Assembly (NCBI RefSeq): GCF_000718015.1
Contig: NZ_JODY01000001.1
Coordinates: forward strand, 62,001 to 126,000
Reading direction: 5' to 3'
DNA: 64,000 nt
From: Streptomyces catenulae
GTDB lineage: Bacteria; Actinomycetota; Actinomycetes; Streptomycetales; Streptomycetaceae
Shown here: one piece after another, positions 33,232 to 42,051 of the stretch
How the letters are laid out: every line of letters starts with the position of its first letter
How positions within the stretch are numbered: position 1 is the stretch's first letter
The notes under the pieces: model-generated
What the model saw: the letters and a program-made list of their open reading frames with translations, nothing else
The model's database searches: none
Told to the model about the DNA's origin: nothing
Made by a program: the position numbers and the translations under genes

Positions 33232-34458
33232 ATGGCCGACCGGGTCACGGTCATCGGATGGGACGGCTCGCCGCTCACCGCCGCCGCCCGCTCCGCGCTG
33301 GGCGCCGCGACCCTGGTGGCCGGCGCGGCGCACCACCTCGCCCTCCCCGAGGTACCGCCCGCCGCCGAACGCATCCGGCTGGGCAGCGTCCCGCTCGCCG
33401 CCCGCCGCATCGCCCGCCACCGCGGCACCGCCGTCGTCCTCGCCGACGGCGACCCCGGCTTCTTCGGCGTCGTCCGCACCCTGCGCGCCCCGCAGTACGG
33501 CCTGGAGGTCGAGGTCGTCCCGGCGGTCTCCGCCGTCGCCGCCGCGTTCGCCCGCGCCGGGATGCCCTGGGACGACGCCCAGATCGTCGTCGCCCACAGC
33601 CGCGACCTGCGCCGCGCCGTCAACGTCTGCCGCGCCCACCCCAAGGTCGCCGTCCTCACCGCCCCCGGCGCCGGTCCCGCCGAACTCGCCCTGCTGCTCG
33701 GCGGGGTGCTCCGTACGTTCGTCATCTGCGAGGCCCTGGGCACCGACCGCGAACGGGTCACCGTCCTCACCTCCGACAGGGTCGCCGACCACGACTGGCG
33801 CGACCCCAACGTCGTCATCGTCGTCGGCGCCGCCCAGCGCACCGACGACACCGGGGACCGCGCCGGTGGCTGGATCGCCGGGCACGACGTCGACCACCCC
33901 GCCGGACCGCGCGGCTGGGGGCTGCCGTCCGGCGCGTACGGCGGCGTCTTCGGCGAGGGCGAGGGGGTGCAGCTGCGCACCGCCCAACTCGCCCGGCTCG
34001 GCCCCCGGCTGGGCGACCTGGTCTGGGACATCGGCTCCGGCAGCGGCGCCGCCGCGGTGGAGGCGGCCCGCTTCGGCGCCGCCGTCCTCGCCGTCGACGC
34101 CGACCCGGACGCCTGCGGCCGCACCGCCGCCGTCGCCCGCCGCCACGGCGTCCAGCTCCAGGTCGTCCACGGCCGCGCCCCGCAGATCCTGGAGGACCTG
34201 CCGGAGCCGGACGTGATCCGGATCGGCGGCGGGGGAGCGGCGGTCGTCACCGCCTGCGCGGCCCGCCGCCCGGAGCGGATCGTCACCCACGCCTCGACCC
34301 GCGACGAGGCCGAGGAACTGGGCCGCGCCCTGGCCGACGGCGGCTACGACGTCGAGTGCGCCCTGCTCCAGTCGGTCGATCTGGACACCTCGGCCTGGGT
34401 CGAGCGGGAGCGGTCCGTGGTGTTCCTGCTGAGCGGATATCGCGTTCCTCACCCGTGA
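33232..34458 (+). CDS. cobL: Precorrin-6Y C5,15-methyltransferase (CbiE-CbiT fusion)
   Basis: The 408-residue protein fuses CbiE (N-terminal, VTVIGWDGSPL ... ADGDPGFFGVVRTL ... VEVVPAVSAVAAAFAR) to CbiT (from about residue 235, WDIGSGSGAAAVEAARFGA ... VIRIGGGG). It methylates C5 and C15 and decarboxylates the acetate side chain to give precorrin-8X on the route to vitamin B12. ACAGGAGAC lies before the ATG. The next gene, the BluB-CobT fusion, acts late in the same pathway, but it has its own 250-base upstream region. Confidence 0.94.
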   Translation: MADRVTVIGWDGSPLTAAARSALGAATLVAGAAHHLALPEVPPAAERIRLGSVPLAARRIARHRGTAVVLADGDPGFFGVVRTLRAPQYGLEVEVVPAVSAVAAAFARAGMPWDDAQIVVAHSRDLRRAVNVCRAHPKVAVLTAPGAGPAELALLLGGVLRTFVICEALGTDRERVTVLTSDRVADHDWRDPNVVIVVGAAQRTDDTGDRAGGWIAGHDVDHPAGPRGWGLPSGAYGGVFGEGEGVQLRTAQLARLGPRLGDLVWDIGSGSGAAAVEAARFGAAVLAVDADPDACGRTAAVARRHGVQLQVVHGRAPQILEDLPEPDVIRIGGGGAAVVTACAARRPERIVTHASTRDEAEELGRALADGGYDVECALLQSVDLDTSAWVERERSVVFLLSGYRVPHP

Positions 34459-34481
34459 CCAGGAAGGTCACCGGCGCGGGG

Positions 34482-34655
34482 TAGGCTGGCGGATCGTTGC
34501 GCCGCCGTTCCACGTTCGGCTTCGTACGTCAATATCCGGGGAACGCCGCGGTTTTGGCTGAACATCCGGATACCTGACCACGACGCCCGGAGGGCGGACG
34601 TGCCGCGAGGCGTGCCGTTCTTTCCGCTCACCGGGCGGAGGGCACGCCCTCCGCC
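34482..34655 (+). promoter_or_regulatory. Upstream region of the cobT fusion gene: -10-like site and hairpin
   Basis: TAGGCT (34482-34487) resembles a Streptomyces -10 and is followed by GG, the same eight bases as the -10-like site before cobA (39470). A perfect 10-bp dyad GGCGGAGGGC / GCCCTCCGCC (34634-34643 and 34646-34655) sits 53 bases before the ATG. I saw no cobalamin-riboswitch B12-box. Confidence 0.4.
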
Positions 34656-34708
34656 ACGCGCGCGCACGAGCGGTGGTAAGGAGCACTATCGATGGGCGAG
34701 GGGTACGC

Positions 34709-37700
34709 ATGACCGACACCGGCCAGGTCCCGGGCGAGGGACAGCCGGAGCACGCGGGCGGGCAGGCCGGGCAGCCGGCGACCGCCTCCCCTGCCGGACC
34801 CGCGGCTGCCGAACAGCCGGGTGCCGCGCAGGCGGACGCGTACGGCCCTCCCGAACCGTCCGGTGTCGTGGTCGACGACGACGATCTGCTGCTGATGCCG
34901 GCCGCCCAGGGCGCCTGGACCGAGCAGCCGGACCGCAGGCCCCGCCCCGCCACCCCGCAGCCCCAGCCCGCGCCCCGGCGCCCGCTGCACATGGGCCCGC
35001 CCGTGCCGGACGCCACCGGCGGCGTGGTCCGCTCCCTCGCCGACCGCGGCCCGGCGACCCCGCCGCAGCCCCCCATGCCGGTCCGGCAGCCCGGACCGCC
35101 CACGGTCGGCCCCGAATACCTGGACGTTCCGGCGGCGGATGTACCGACGACGGATGTTCCGGTGACGGATGTGCCGACGGGGGACGTTCCGGCTACGGAT
35201 GTGCCGACGGGGGACGTTCCGGCGGCGGACGTGCCGACGGCGGACGTTTCGGTGACGGACGTGCCGACGGCGGATGTTCCGGCTACGGAGGTTCCGCAGG
35301 GTCCCGGGGTCGAGACCGGGGCGCAGGTGTCCGGTCCCGGGGCTCAGGCGCCCGGCGTCGGTCCCGATGGGCAGGCGCCCGTCGCGGAGGGCGGTCCGCA
35401 GCTGCCCGGACAGGCCGTGCCCGCCGCTCCGGTGGCGTACGCCGCTGCCGACGCGACGCTGCCCGGTCCCCAGCTCGGTGCGATTCCGCCGCAGGTGGTG
35501 CCATGGGGCGAGGCGTCCGCGCAGGCCGCCGCCGCGCCGGTCGCCGACCCGCAGCAGGCCGCCCGGCCCGCCGCCGTGCCGCTGCCCGCGCAGGGTGCGC
35601 CGACGCCGGACGCCGCTGCGGCCGAGCCGGTCCCGGACGCCGTCCCGGCCGAGGCGCCCGCCGAGCCGTCCGGCCAGACCGTGGACGCCCTCGTGGAGGC
35701 GGAGGGTTCCGCCCCGCAGGACGCCGCTCCGGCCGAGGCCGTCGCGGTGCAGGACACCCCCGCTCCGGAGGCTACGGCGGACGCCCCGCAGGCCGCCGAT
35801 GCCTCCGACCCGGCCGCCGCCGCGCAGCCGGAGGCGGACGTGGCCGCTCCCGACGCGGCTCCGCAGCCCGTCGAGGCGCCCGTCGCGGACGGTGAGGCCG
35901 CCGACACCGCCGCTCCCCAGGCCGACGCTGCCGAGGCTCCCGTGCCGGGCGCCGAGGTCGTGGACGGGACCGCTCCGGTCGCCGTGGCGGAGCCGACCGG
36001 GCAGCCCGCCGCTCCGGAGGCTGCGGACGCGGCCCCCGAGGCGGTCGCGGACGCGCCTGCCGAAGCCCCCGCGGCCGGGGCCGGTGACGCCGCGCTCGAG
36101 GGTGCCGTGGCCCAGCCCGCCGAGGCGGTCGCGGAGCAGCCCGTGGCGGAACAGGCCGAGGCCGTACCGTCCGAGCCGCAGCCCGAGGCCGAACAGGCGC
36201 TTGTCGCCGAGGGCCCCGAGGCCGTCGAGGGCGCGGTGCCCGCCGCCGAGGCCGATGTCCGGGCAGCCGCCCAGGCTCCCGCGCCCGAGGCGGACGCCCA
36301 GGCCCCGACGGAGGCCCCCGAAGCCGCAGGCCCGGAGCCGGAGGCGCAGGCCGAGGCTCCGGTTCCGGCCCCGGAGACCGTGACCGACGCCCAGCCGCAG
36401 GCTCCCGAGGCCGAGGCCGAGGTTCCGGAAGCCCAGGCCACCGAGGCTCCGGCTCCGGAAGCCCAGGCCCCTCAGACCCAGGCCCCGGAAGCCCAGGCCC
36501 CCGAGGCTCAGGCCGCCGAGCCCACCGCCCCCGAGCCCACCGCCACCGAGCCCGAGGCTCAGCCCCAGGCTCCCGAAGCCGCAGCTGCGGACCCCGCGCG
36601 GCCCGCCCCCGGCGCGGACCCGGCGGCGGCCGAGCCCGCTCCCGAGCCCGCCGCCGAGGCCCCGGCCCCGCAGCCGTCCGACGTCCCCGGCGCCGGGACG
36701 CAGCCCGAGGCCGCCGCGCCGCAGGACACCGCACAGAACCACCCCGCACCGGAGCACACCGTTCAGGACCAGCCCGCCCAGGAACCGGCCGCCCAGGACC
36801 CGTCGGTACCGGCCGACGGCGTCGCCCCGGCCGCCGCCCCGCAGCCGCACGTCCCGGAAACCGAGGAGGCGCAGCCCACCGGGCCCGCCGCCGACGCCGT
36901 CCCGCAGGCCGCCCCCGCGGTCGCGCCCGGTGTCCCGGTGCCCGCCCCGCTGCCCGCCACCGCGACCCCGGCCGCCGGTACCCCCATCGCGGGGTGGCCG
37001 CAGACCGTGCCCCCGGCCGCTCCCGCAGCCGCCTCGCAGCCGCAGGACGCCGCGCCCGGCGCGCCCGAAGCGCCCGAGGACGCCCCGCGGGCCGAGGCCC
37101 ACCCCGAGGCGGCGCCCGCCCCGGAGCAGCCGCAGCCCGCCGAGGTCACCGGGGCGACGGCACCGGCCGAGGCCCAGGAACAGCCCGAGGTCCCCGACGC
37201 CCCCGCCGCCGAGCAGGCCGGACAGGTCGAGGCGACCCCCGCGGCCCCCGGTTACGACGAGTCCGAGCGGGCCGCCGTCCACCGCGTCATGCGGGAGCGC
37301 CGCGACATCCGTAACGGCTTCCGCTCCGACCCGATCCCCAACGAGGTGCTGCTGCGCGTCCTGGAGGCGGCGCACACCGCGCCGAGTGTCGGGCACTCGC
37401 AGCCGTGGGACTTCGTCGTGATCCGCTCCGGCGAGACCCGCGAGCGGATGCACCAGCTCGCCACCGAGCAGCGGAAGGCGTACGCCGCCTCGCTGCCCAA
37501 GGGCCGCGCCAAGCAGTTCCGTGAGCTGAAGATCGAGGCCATCCTCGACACCCCGGTGAACATCGTCGTCACCGCCGACCCCACCCGCGGCGGCCGCCAC
37601 ACCCTCGGTCGGCACACCCAGCCGCAGATGGCGCCGTACTCCTCCGCGCTCGCCGTCGAGAACCTCTGGCTCGCCGCCCGCGCCGAAGGACTCGGCGTCG

Positions 37701-38971
37701 GCTGGGTCAGCTTCTTCGACGAGCGCCAGATGGTCACCGAACTCGGCCTCCCCGAGCACCTGGAGGTCGTCGCCTACCTCTGCATCGGCTACGTCGACGA
37801 GTTCCCCGAGGAACCGGAGCTGATGCAGGCCGGTTGGGCCGAGCGCCGTCCGCTGTCCTGGGTCGTCCACGAGGAGACCTACGGCCGCCGCGCCCTGCCC
37901 GGCGAGGACCCGCACGACCTCCTCCGGGAGACCCTGCACGGCATCCGCCCGCTCGACGCCAAGGCGCTCGGGGACGCGTGGGAGCGGCAGAAGCGGATGA
38001 CCAAGCCCGCCGGGGCGCTGGGCATGCTGGAGATCCTCTCCGCGCAGCTGTGCGGCCTCTCCCGCAAGTGCCCGCCGCCGATCCCCGAGCCCGCCGCCGT
38101 CGCGATCTTCGCGGCCGACCACGGTGTGCACGCCCAGGGGGTGACCCCCTGGCCCCAGGAGGTCACCGGCCAGATGGTCGCCAACTTCCTGGGCGGCGGC
38201 GCGGTCTGCAACGCCTTCGCCACCCAGGTCGGCGCCGAGGTCTGCGTCGTCGACGTCGGCGTCGCCACCGAACTCCCCGCCGCGCCCGGGCTGCTGCCCC
38301 GTAAGGTCCGGGCCGGTACGGACGATTTCACCGCCGGGCCCGCCATGTCCCAGGAGGACGTGCTCAAGGCGATCGAGGCCGGTATCGAGACCGCCCGCGA
38401 CCTCGTCGCGGCCGGGAACAAGGCGCTGCTCACCGGCGAGATGGGCATCGCCAACACCACCGCGTCGGCCGCCCTGATCAGCGTCTACACCGGCGCCGAC
38501 CCCGACGGGATCACCGGCCGGGGCACCGGCATCAACGACGAGACGCACGCTCGCAAGGTCGACGTGGTGCGCCGCGCCCTGGAGCTGCACCGCCCCGACC
38601 CGGCCGACCCCATCGGCGTTCTCGCCGCGGTCGGCGGTCTGGAGCACGCCGCCCTCGTCGGTCTGATCCTCGGCGGCGCGTCGCTGCGGACGCCGGTGAT
38701 CCTGGACGGTGTCAGCGTCGGCGCCGCGGCCCTCGTCGCGCACGCCATCGCCCCCGAGGCGCTGGCCGCCTGTATCGCCGGTCACCGCAGCGCCGAACCG
38801 GGCCATGTCGCCGCCCTGACCAAGCTCGGCCTCCGCCCGCTGGTCGATCTCGACCTGCGGCTCGGCGAGGGCACCGGCGCCCTGCTCGCCCTCCCCCTGG
38901 TGCAGAGCGCCGCCCGCGCCATGCACGAGGTCGCCACCTTCGACACGGCGGGCGTGACAGAGAAGAGCTGA
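34709..38971 (+). CDS. cobT: BluB-CobT fusion with long low-complexity N-terminus
   Basis: The product is 1420 residues in three parts. Residues 1 to about 845 are Ala/Pro/Glu/Asp-rich without a fold, containing pentapeptide repeats (DVPTT, DVPVT...) and PEAQA repeats. Residues about 847-1070 are a BluB/nitroreductase domain (RRDIRNGFRSDPIP, VGHSQPWDFVVIRSGETR), which would make dimethylbenzimidazole from FMNH2. From about 1075 comes CobT (KPAGALGMLE, FAADHGVH, LTGEMGIANTTASAA, and TKLGLRPLVDLDLRLGEGTGALLAL), which joins the base to nicotinate mononucleotide. ATG 34709 has GGGCGAGGGG upstream; GTG 34673 is possible. One chain thus makes and activates the lower ligand of B12. Confidence 0.9.
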   Translation: MTDTGQVPGEGQPEHAGGQAGQPATASPAGPAAAEQPGAAQADAYGPPEPSGVVVDDDDLLLMPAAQGAWTEQPDRRPRPATPQPQPAPRRPLHMGPPVPDATGGVVRSLADRGPATPPQPPMPVRQPGPPTVGPEYLDVPAADVPTTDVPVTDVPTGDVPATDVPTGDVPAADVPTADVSVTDVPTADVPATEVPQGPGVETGAQVSGPGAQAPGVGPDGQAPVAEGGPQLPGQAVPAAPVAYAAADATLPGPQLGAIPPQVVPWGEASAQAAAAPVADPQQAARPAAVPLPAQGAPTPDAAAAEPVPDAVPAEAPAEPSGQTVDALVEAEGSAPQDAAPAEAVAVQDTPAPEATADAPQAADASDPAAAAQPEADVAAPDAAPQPVEAPVADGEAADTAAPQADAAEAPVPGAEVVDGTAPVAVAEPTGQPAAPEAADAAPEAVADAPAEAPAAGAGDAALEGAVAQPAEAVAEQPVAEQAEAVPSEPQPEAEQALVAEGPEAVEGAVPAAEADVRAAAQAPAPEADAQAPTEAPEAAGPEPEAQAEAPVPAPETVTDAQPQAPEAEAEVPEAQATEAPAPEAQAPQTQAPEAQAPEAQAAEPTAPEPTATEPEAQPQAPEAAAADPARPAPGADPAAAEPAPEPAAEAPAPQPSDVPGAGTQPEAAAPQDTAQNHPAPEHTVQDQPAQEPAAQDPSVPADGVAPAAAPQPHVPETEEAQPTGPAADAVPQAAPAVAPGVPVPAPLPATATPAAGTPIAGWPQTVPPAAPAAASQPQDAAPGAPEAPEDAPRAEAHPEAAPAPEQPQPAEVTGATAPAEAQEQPEVPDAPAAEQAGQVEATPAAPGYDESERAAVHRVMRERRDIRNGFRSDPIPNEVLLRVLEAAHTAPSVGHSQPWDFVVIRSGETRERMHQLATEQRKAYAASLPKGRAKQFRELKIEAILDTPVNIVVTADPTRGGRHTLGRHTQPQMAPYSSALAVENLWLAARAEGLGVGWVSFFDERQMVTELGLPEHLEVVAYLCIGYVDEFPEEPELMQAGWAERRPLSWVVHEETYGRRALPGEDPHDLLRETLHGIRPLDAKALGDAWERQKRMTKPAGALGMLEILSAQLCGLSRKCPPPIPEPAAVAIFAADHGVHAQGVTPWPQEVTGQMVANFLGGGAVCNAFATQVGAEVCVVDVGVATELPAAPGLLPRKVRAGTDDFTAGPAMSQEDVLKAIEAGIETARDLVAAGNKALLTGEMGIANTTASAALISVYTGADPDGITGRGTGINDETHARKVDVVRRALELHRPDPADPIGVLAAVGGLEHAALVGLILGGASLRTPVILDGVSVGAAALVAHAIAPEALAACIAGHRSAEPGHVAALTKLGLRPLVDLDLRLGEGTGALLALPLVQSAARAMHEVATFDTAGVTEKS
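35123..35297 (+). repeat. 15-bp tandem repeats coding for DVPxx pentapeptides
   Basis: About eleven to twelve degenerate 15-bp units (consensus like GACGTGCCGACGGCG) lie in frame in the cobT gene. The unit length keeps the reading frame, so copy number can change without breaking the protein. Confidence 0.85.
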
Positions 38972-39126
38972 TCCGAGGCACCCGCCCGGGGCCGTCCGTC
39001 CACACGGCCGCCCCGGGCCGTACGCCCACGGGCCCGGTGTCCTGCCCGCCGAGGGGACACCGGGCCCGAGCTTTCAGGAAGGGTGCCTGTTCGCCACGGG
39101 GGGGGGAGGCGGCCCGGGCCGGTTCC
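38972..39126. other. Start of the cobT-cobA intergenic region
   Basis: This stretch holds an inverted GCCCGGGGC-rich segment just after cobT that probably ends its transcript, a G9 run near 39101, and a degenerate first copy of the 44-bp repeat (TTTCAGGAAGGGTGCCTG at 39072). No gene is supported. Confidence 0.5.
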
Positions 39127-39389
39127 TTCAGGAACCCTTCCTGTACATGGGGCAGCCCCGGCCCGCACTTTCAGGACCCCTTCCGGTACGCGGGGCAGCC
39201 CCGGCCCGGAATCTTCAGGAACCCTTCCTGTACGTGACCGGGCCCCGGCCCGGAACCTTCAGGAAGCCTCCCTGTACGTGACCGGGCCCCGGCCCGGAAC
39301 CTTCAGGAACCCTTCCTGTACGTGACCGGGCCCCGGCCCGGAACCTTCAGGAACCCTTCCTGTACGTGACCGAGCCCCGACCGAGCCCC
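39127..39389 (+). repeat. 44-bp tandem repeat array (about six units)
   Basis: TTCAG recurs at 39127, 39170, 39214, 39258, 39302 and 39346, a spacing of 43, 44, 44, 44 and 44. Each unit has a CAGGAA-CCC-TTCCTG inverted repeat, GTACGTGACC and a GGGCCCCGGCCC block. Later units are almost identical and earlier ones diverge (GCAGCCCC for GACCGGGC). A unit of 44 bases is not a multiple of three, so this is not a coding repeat. It lies between cobT and cobA. Confidence 0.9.
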
Positions 39390-39390
39390 G

Positions 39391-39435
39391 CCCGTACCCA
39401 CCGACCCCGTACCCACCGACCCCATACCCACCGAC
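39391..39435 (+). repeat. Three 15-bp tandem repeats
   Basis: CCCGTACCCACCGAC occurs three times in a row (one copy with GTA changed to ATA) directly after the 44-bp array. Confidence 0.9.
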
Positions 39436-39469
39436 CCCGGGCCCCCGCCCCCCTGGCCGATGCCCCCTA

Positions 39470-39475
39470 TAGGCT
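39470..39475 (+). promoter_or_regulatory. Possible -10 of cobA
   Basis: TATAGGCT (39468-39475) includes a TAGGCT hexamer about 128 bases before the cobA ATG. No good -35 is seen at 17-18 bases because the repeats run up to it. Confidence 0.35.
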
Positions 39476-39602
39476 GGGAGCCGGGCCGCCACCCGCGTCG
39501 GGGCCGGACCCGGCGGCGCCCCGTGGATGCCTCCCAGCCGTTCCACCGCCGCAGCGGCTGTGTCCCGCCGCCCCCGCCTCATCTGCACAAGGAGCCGCAC
39601 CC

Positions 39603-40838
39603 ATGGCCGAGCACGCCGCCGAACACGCCGCCTACCCCGTCGGCCTGCGCCTGTCGGGCCGCCGCGTCGTCGTCCTCGGCGCCGGCCAGGTCGCCCAGCG
39701 TCGGCTCCCCGCCCTCCTCGCCGCGGGCGCCGACGTCCTTCTCGTCTCCCCGTCCGCCACCCCGTCCGTCGAGGCGATGGCCGACACCGGCGAACTCCGC
39801 TGGGAGCGCCGCCCGTACCGCCCCGGCGACCTCGAAGGCGCCTGGTACGCGCTGATCTCCACCGACGACCCCGAGGCCAACGCCGCCGCCTCCCGCGAGG
39901 CCGAGGAGCGCCGCGTCTGGGCCGTCCGCTCCGACGACGCCGGGGCGGCCACCGCCTGGACCCCGGCCACCGGCCACAGCGAAGGCGTCACCGTCGCCGT
40001 CCTCACCGGCCGCGACCCCCGCCGCTCCGCCGCCGTCCGCGACGCCGTCGTCGAGGGCCTGCGCGACGGCTCCCTCGCCGCCCCCCACCACCGCGCCCGC
40101 ACCAAGGGCGTCGCCCTCGTCGGCGGCGGTCCCGGCGACCCGGATCTGATCACGGTGCGCGGTCGCCGCCTGCTCGCCGAGGCGGATGTCGTCATCGCCG
40201 ACCGCCTCGGCCCCCGCGACCTCCTCGCCGAACTCCCGCCGCACGTCGAGATCATCGACGCGGCGAAGATCCCCTACGGCCGTTTCATGGCGCAGGAGGC
40301 CATCAACCAGGCCCTCATCGACCACGCCAAGGCGGGCAAGGCCGTGGTCCGGCTCAAGGGCGGCGACCCCTTCGTCTTCGGCCGCGGCATGGAGGAGGCC
40401 CAGGCGCTCGCCGAGGCCGGAATCCCCTGCACCGTCGTCCCCGGCATCTCCAGCACCATCTCGGTGCCCGGCGCCGCCGGGATCCCGGTCACCCACCGCG
40501 GCGTCGCCCACGAGTTCACCGTCGTCAGCGGCCATGTCGCCCCCGACGACGAGCGCTCCCTCGTCGACTGGCCCGCCCTCGCCCGGCTGCGCGGCACCCT
40601 CGTCGTCCTGATGGGCGTCGGCAACAGCGCCGCCATCGCCGCCACGCTCATGGCCCACGGCCGCTCCGGGGACACCCCCGCCGCCGTCGTCCAGGAGGGC
40701 ACCACCGCCGCCCAGCGCCGCGTCGACGCCACCCTCGCCACCCTCGGCGAGACCGTCCGGGCCGAGGGCGTGCGGCCCCCGGCGGTCCTCGTCATCGGGG
40801 ACGTCGTCGCCGTCACCCCCGGCAGCTCCGTCGAGTAG
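39603..40838 (+). CDS. cobA: Uroporphyrinogen-III C-methyltransferase with siroheme-synthase N-terminus
   Basis: The 411-residue protein joins a precorrin-2 dehydrogenase-like domain (residues 1-160: GRRVVVLGAGQVAQRRLPALLAAGADV, GAWYALISTDDPEAN) to a SUMT methyltransferase (residues 165-400: VALVGGGPGDPDLITVRGRRLLAEADVVIADRL, RLKGGDPFVFGRG, VPGISS). It is CysG-like without a full ferrochelatase region. It makes precorrin-2 for siroheme and B12. ATG 39603 follows AAGGAG; the longer upstream frame runs into the tandem repeats and is not coding. Confidence 0.93.
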   Translation: MAEHAAEHAAYPVGLRLSGRRVVVLGAGQVAQRRLPALLAAGADVLLVSPSATPSVEAMADTGELRWERRPYRPGDLEGAWYALISTDDPEANAAASREAEERRVWAVRSDDAGAATAWTPATGHSEGVTVAVLTGRDPRRSAAVRDAVVEGLRDGSLAAPHHRARTKGVALVGGGPGDPDLITVRGRRLLAEADVVIADRLGPRDLLAELPPHVEIIDAAKIPYGRFMAQEAINQALIDHAKAGKAVVRLKGGDPFVFGRGMEEAQALAEAGIPCTVVPGISSTISVPGAAGIPVTHRGVAHEFTVVSGHVAPDDERSLVDWPALARLRGTLVVLMGVGNSAAIAATLMAHGRSGDTPAAVVQEGTTAAQRRVDATLATLGETVRAEGVRPPAVLVIGDVVAVTPGSSVE

Positions 40839-40890
40839 CCCTTCCCCGCCCGGCATTGGCACCCCGACACCGACAAGGCACTATCTCCCC

Positions 40891-41766
40891 GTGGCAGAAA
40901 TCATCACCGTCGACGATCCCGACGACCCCCGGCTCCGTGACTACACCGGCCTGACCGACGTCGAGCTGCGCCGCCGCCGGGAGCCCGCCGAGGGCCTGTT
41001 CATCGCCGAGGGCGAGAAGGTCATCCGCCGCGCCCGGCACGCCGGTTACGAGATGCGCTCGATGCTGCTCTCGGCCAAGTGGGTCGACGTCATGCGCGAC
41101 GTCATCGACGAGGTCCCGGCGCCGGTCTACGCGGTCACCCCCGACCTCGCCGAACGGGTCACCGGCTACCACGTCCACCGCGGCGCCCTCGCCTCCATGC
41201 AGCGCAAACCCCTCCCGGACCCGGTGTCGCTGCTTACCACGGCCCCCGGGACCGCGCTCCACGACCCTGCCGACATCGACGCGCGGTCATCGTCCGGTCC
41301 GCGGAAGAGCGCAGGTCAGCGCGTTGCCATCTTCGAAGACATAGTCGATCACGCAAATATGGGGGCGGCCTTCCGCAACGCCGCCGCCCTGGGCGTGGAC
41401 GCCGTCTTCCTCACCCCACGCTGCGCCGACCCGCTCTACCGGCGGTCCGTGAAGGTGTCGATGGGCGCCGTCTTCCACGTCCCCTGGACCCGGCTCCCTT
41501 CCTGGCCGGAGGGGATCGAACTCTTCCGCCGGAACGGCTTCGTGACGGCCGCCCTGTGCCTCGACGAGAAGTCGATCGCCATCGACGAACTCGCCGCCCG
41601 CCGGTACGACAAGCTGGCGCTCATGCTCGGCACCGAGGGCGACGGACTGTCCGTCGGCGCCCTGCGCGCGGCCGACGAATGGGTCCGGATCCCGATGGCC
41701 GCCGACGTGGACTCCCTCAACGTCGCCGCGGCATCGGCCGTGGCCTTCTACGCGACGAGGCTCTGA
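40891..41766 (+). CDS. SpoU/TrmH-family RNA 2'-O-methyltransferase
   Basis: The 291-residue enzyme has an N-terminal RNA-binding substrate domain (GLFIAEGEKVIRRARHAG) and the SPOUT knot: NMGAAFRNAAALGVDAVFLTP (motif 1), LGTEGDGL (motif 2), and IPMAADVDSLNVAAASAVAFY (motif 3), which bind S-adenosylmethionine. It methylates ribose 2'-OH in rRNA or tRNA; the target is unknown. The GTG start is 52 bases after cobA. A roughly 20-residue Asp/Ser-rich stretch (residues about 126-146) interrupts the domain link. Confidence 0.93.
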   Translation: MAEIITVDDPDDPRLRDYTGLTDVELRRRREPAEGLFIAEGEKVIRRARHAGYEMRSMLLSAKWVDVMRDVIDEVPAPVYAVTPDLAERVTGYHVHRGALASMQRKPLPDPVSLLTTAPGTALHDPADIDARSSSGPRKSAGQRVAIFEDIVDHANMGAAFRNAAALGVDAVFLTPRCADPLYRRSVKVSMGAVFHVPWTRLPSWPEGIELFRRNGFVTAALCLDEKSIAIDELAARRYDKLALMLGTEGDGLSVGALRAADEWVRIPMAADVDSLNVAAASAVAFYATRL

Positions 41767-42051
41767 CCCGCGCCGCCCTGCGCCGGTGGTGACGGTCGGG
41801 AGCGCGGTGGGTGGGGCTTCGCCGGAGTGGTGCGCGACCCGGGCATCAGGCGGCCACCTTGATGCGGGTGTGGTCGCCCACCACGAGCGTGTGGCAGACG
41901 GCACCGGCCGGACCCGTACCGATGACGGCGTTCCGGCCGATCAGCGAATTTCCGCAGACCGGGGCCGTGGGAGATCTCGGCGCCGTCCATCACGACACCA
42001 GGGCTTTCACGGATCCTCCTTGCGGTGATCGGCGGCGAACGGGAAAGGCGA

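Noticed and set aside
34628..38926. A 1432-codon open frame on the minus strand, antiparallel to the cobT fusion
   Set aside because: Its product is a Gly/Arg-rich low-complexity mirror of the Ala/Pro/Asp codons on the other strand. The sense frame has BluB and CobT motifs, so this is a shadow.
39127..39389. CRISPR array
   Set aside because: The units are contiguous 44-bp tandem copies without unique spacers, and no cas genes are near.
41846..41960. Minus-strand fragment with VIGTGPAGA resembling an FAD-binding motif
   Set aside because: It stops about 18 codons later, has no start or family context and may be chance; possibly part of the scar downstream of the broken ABM gene.
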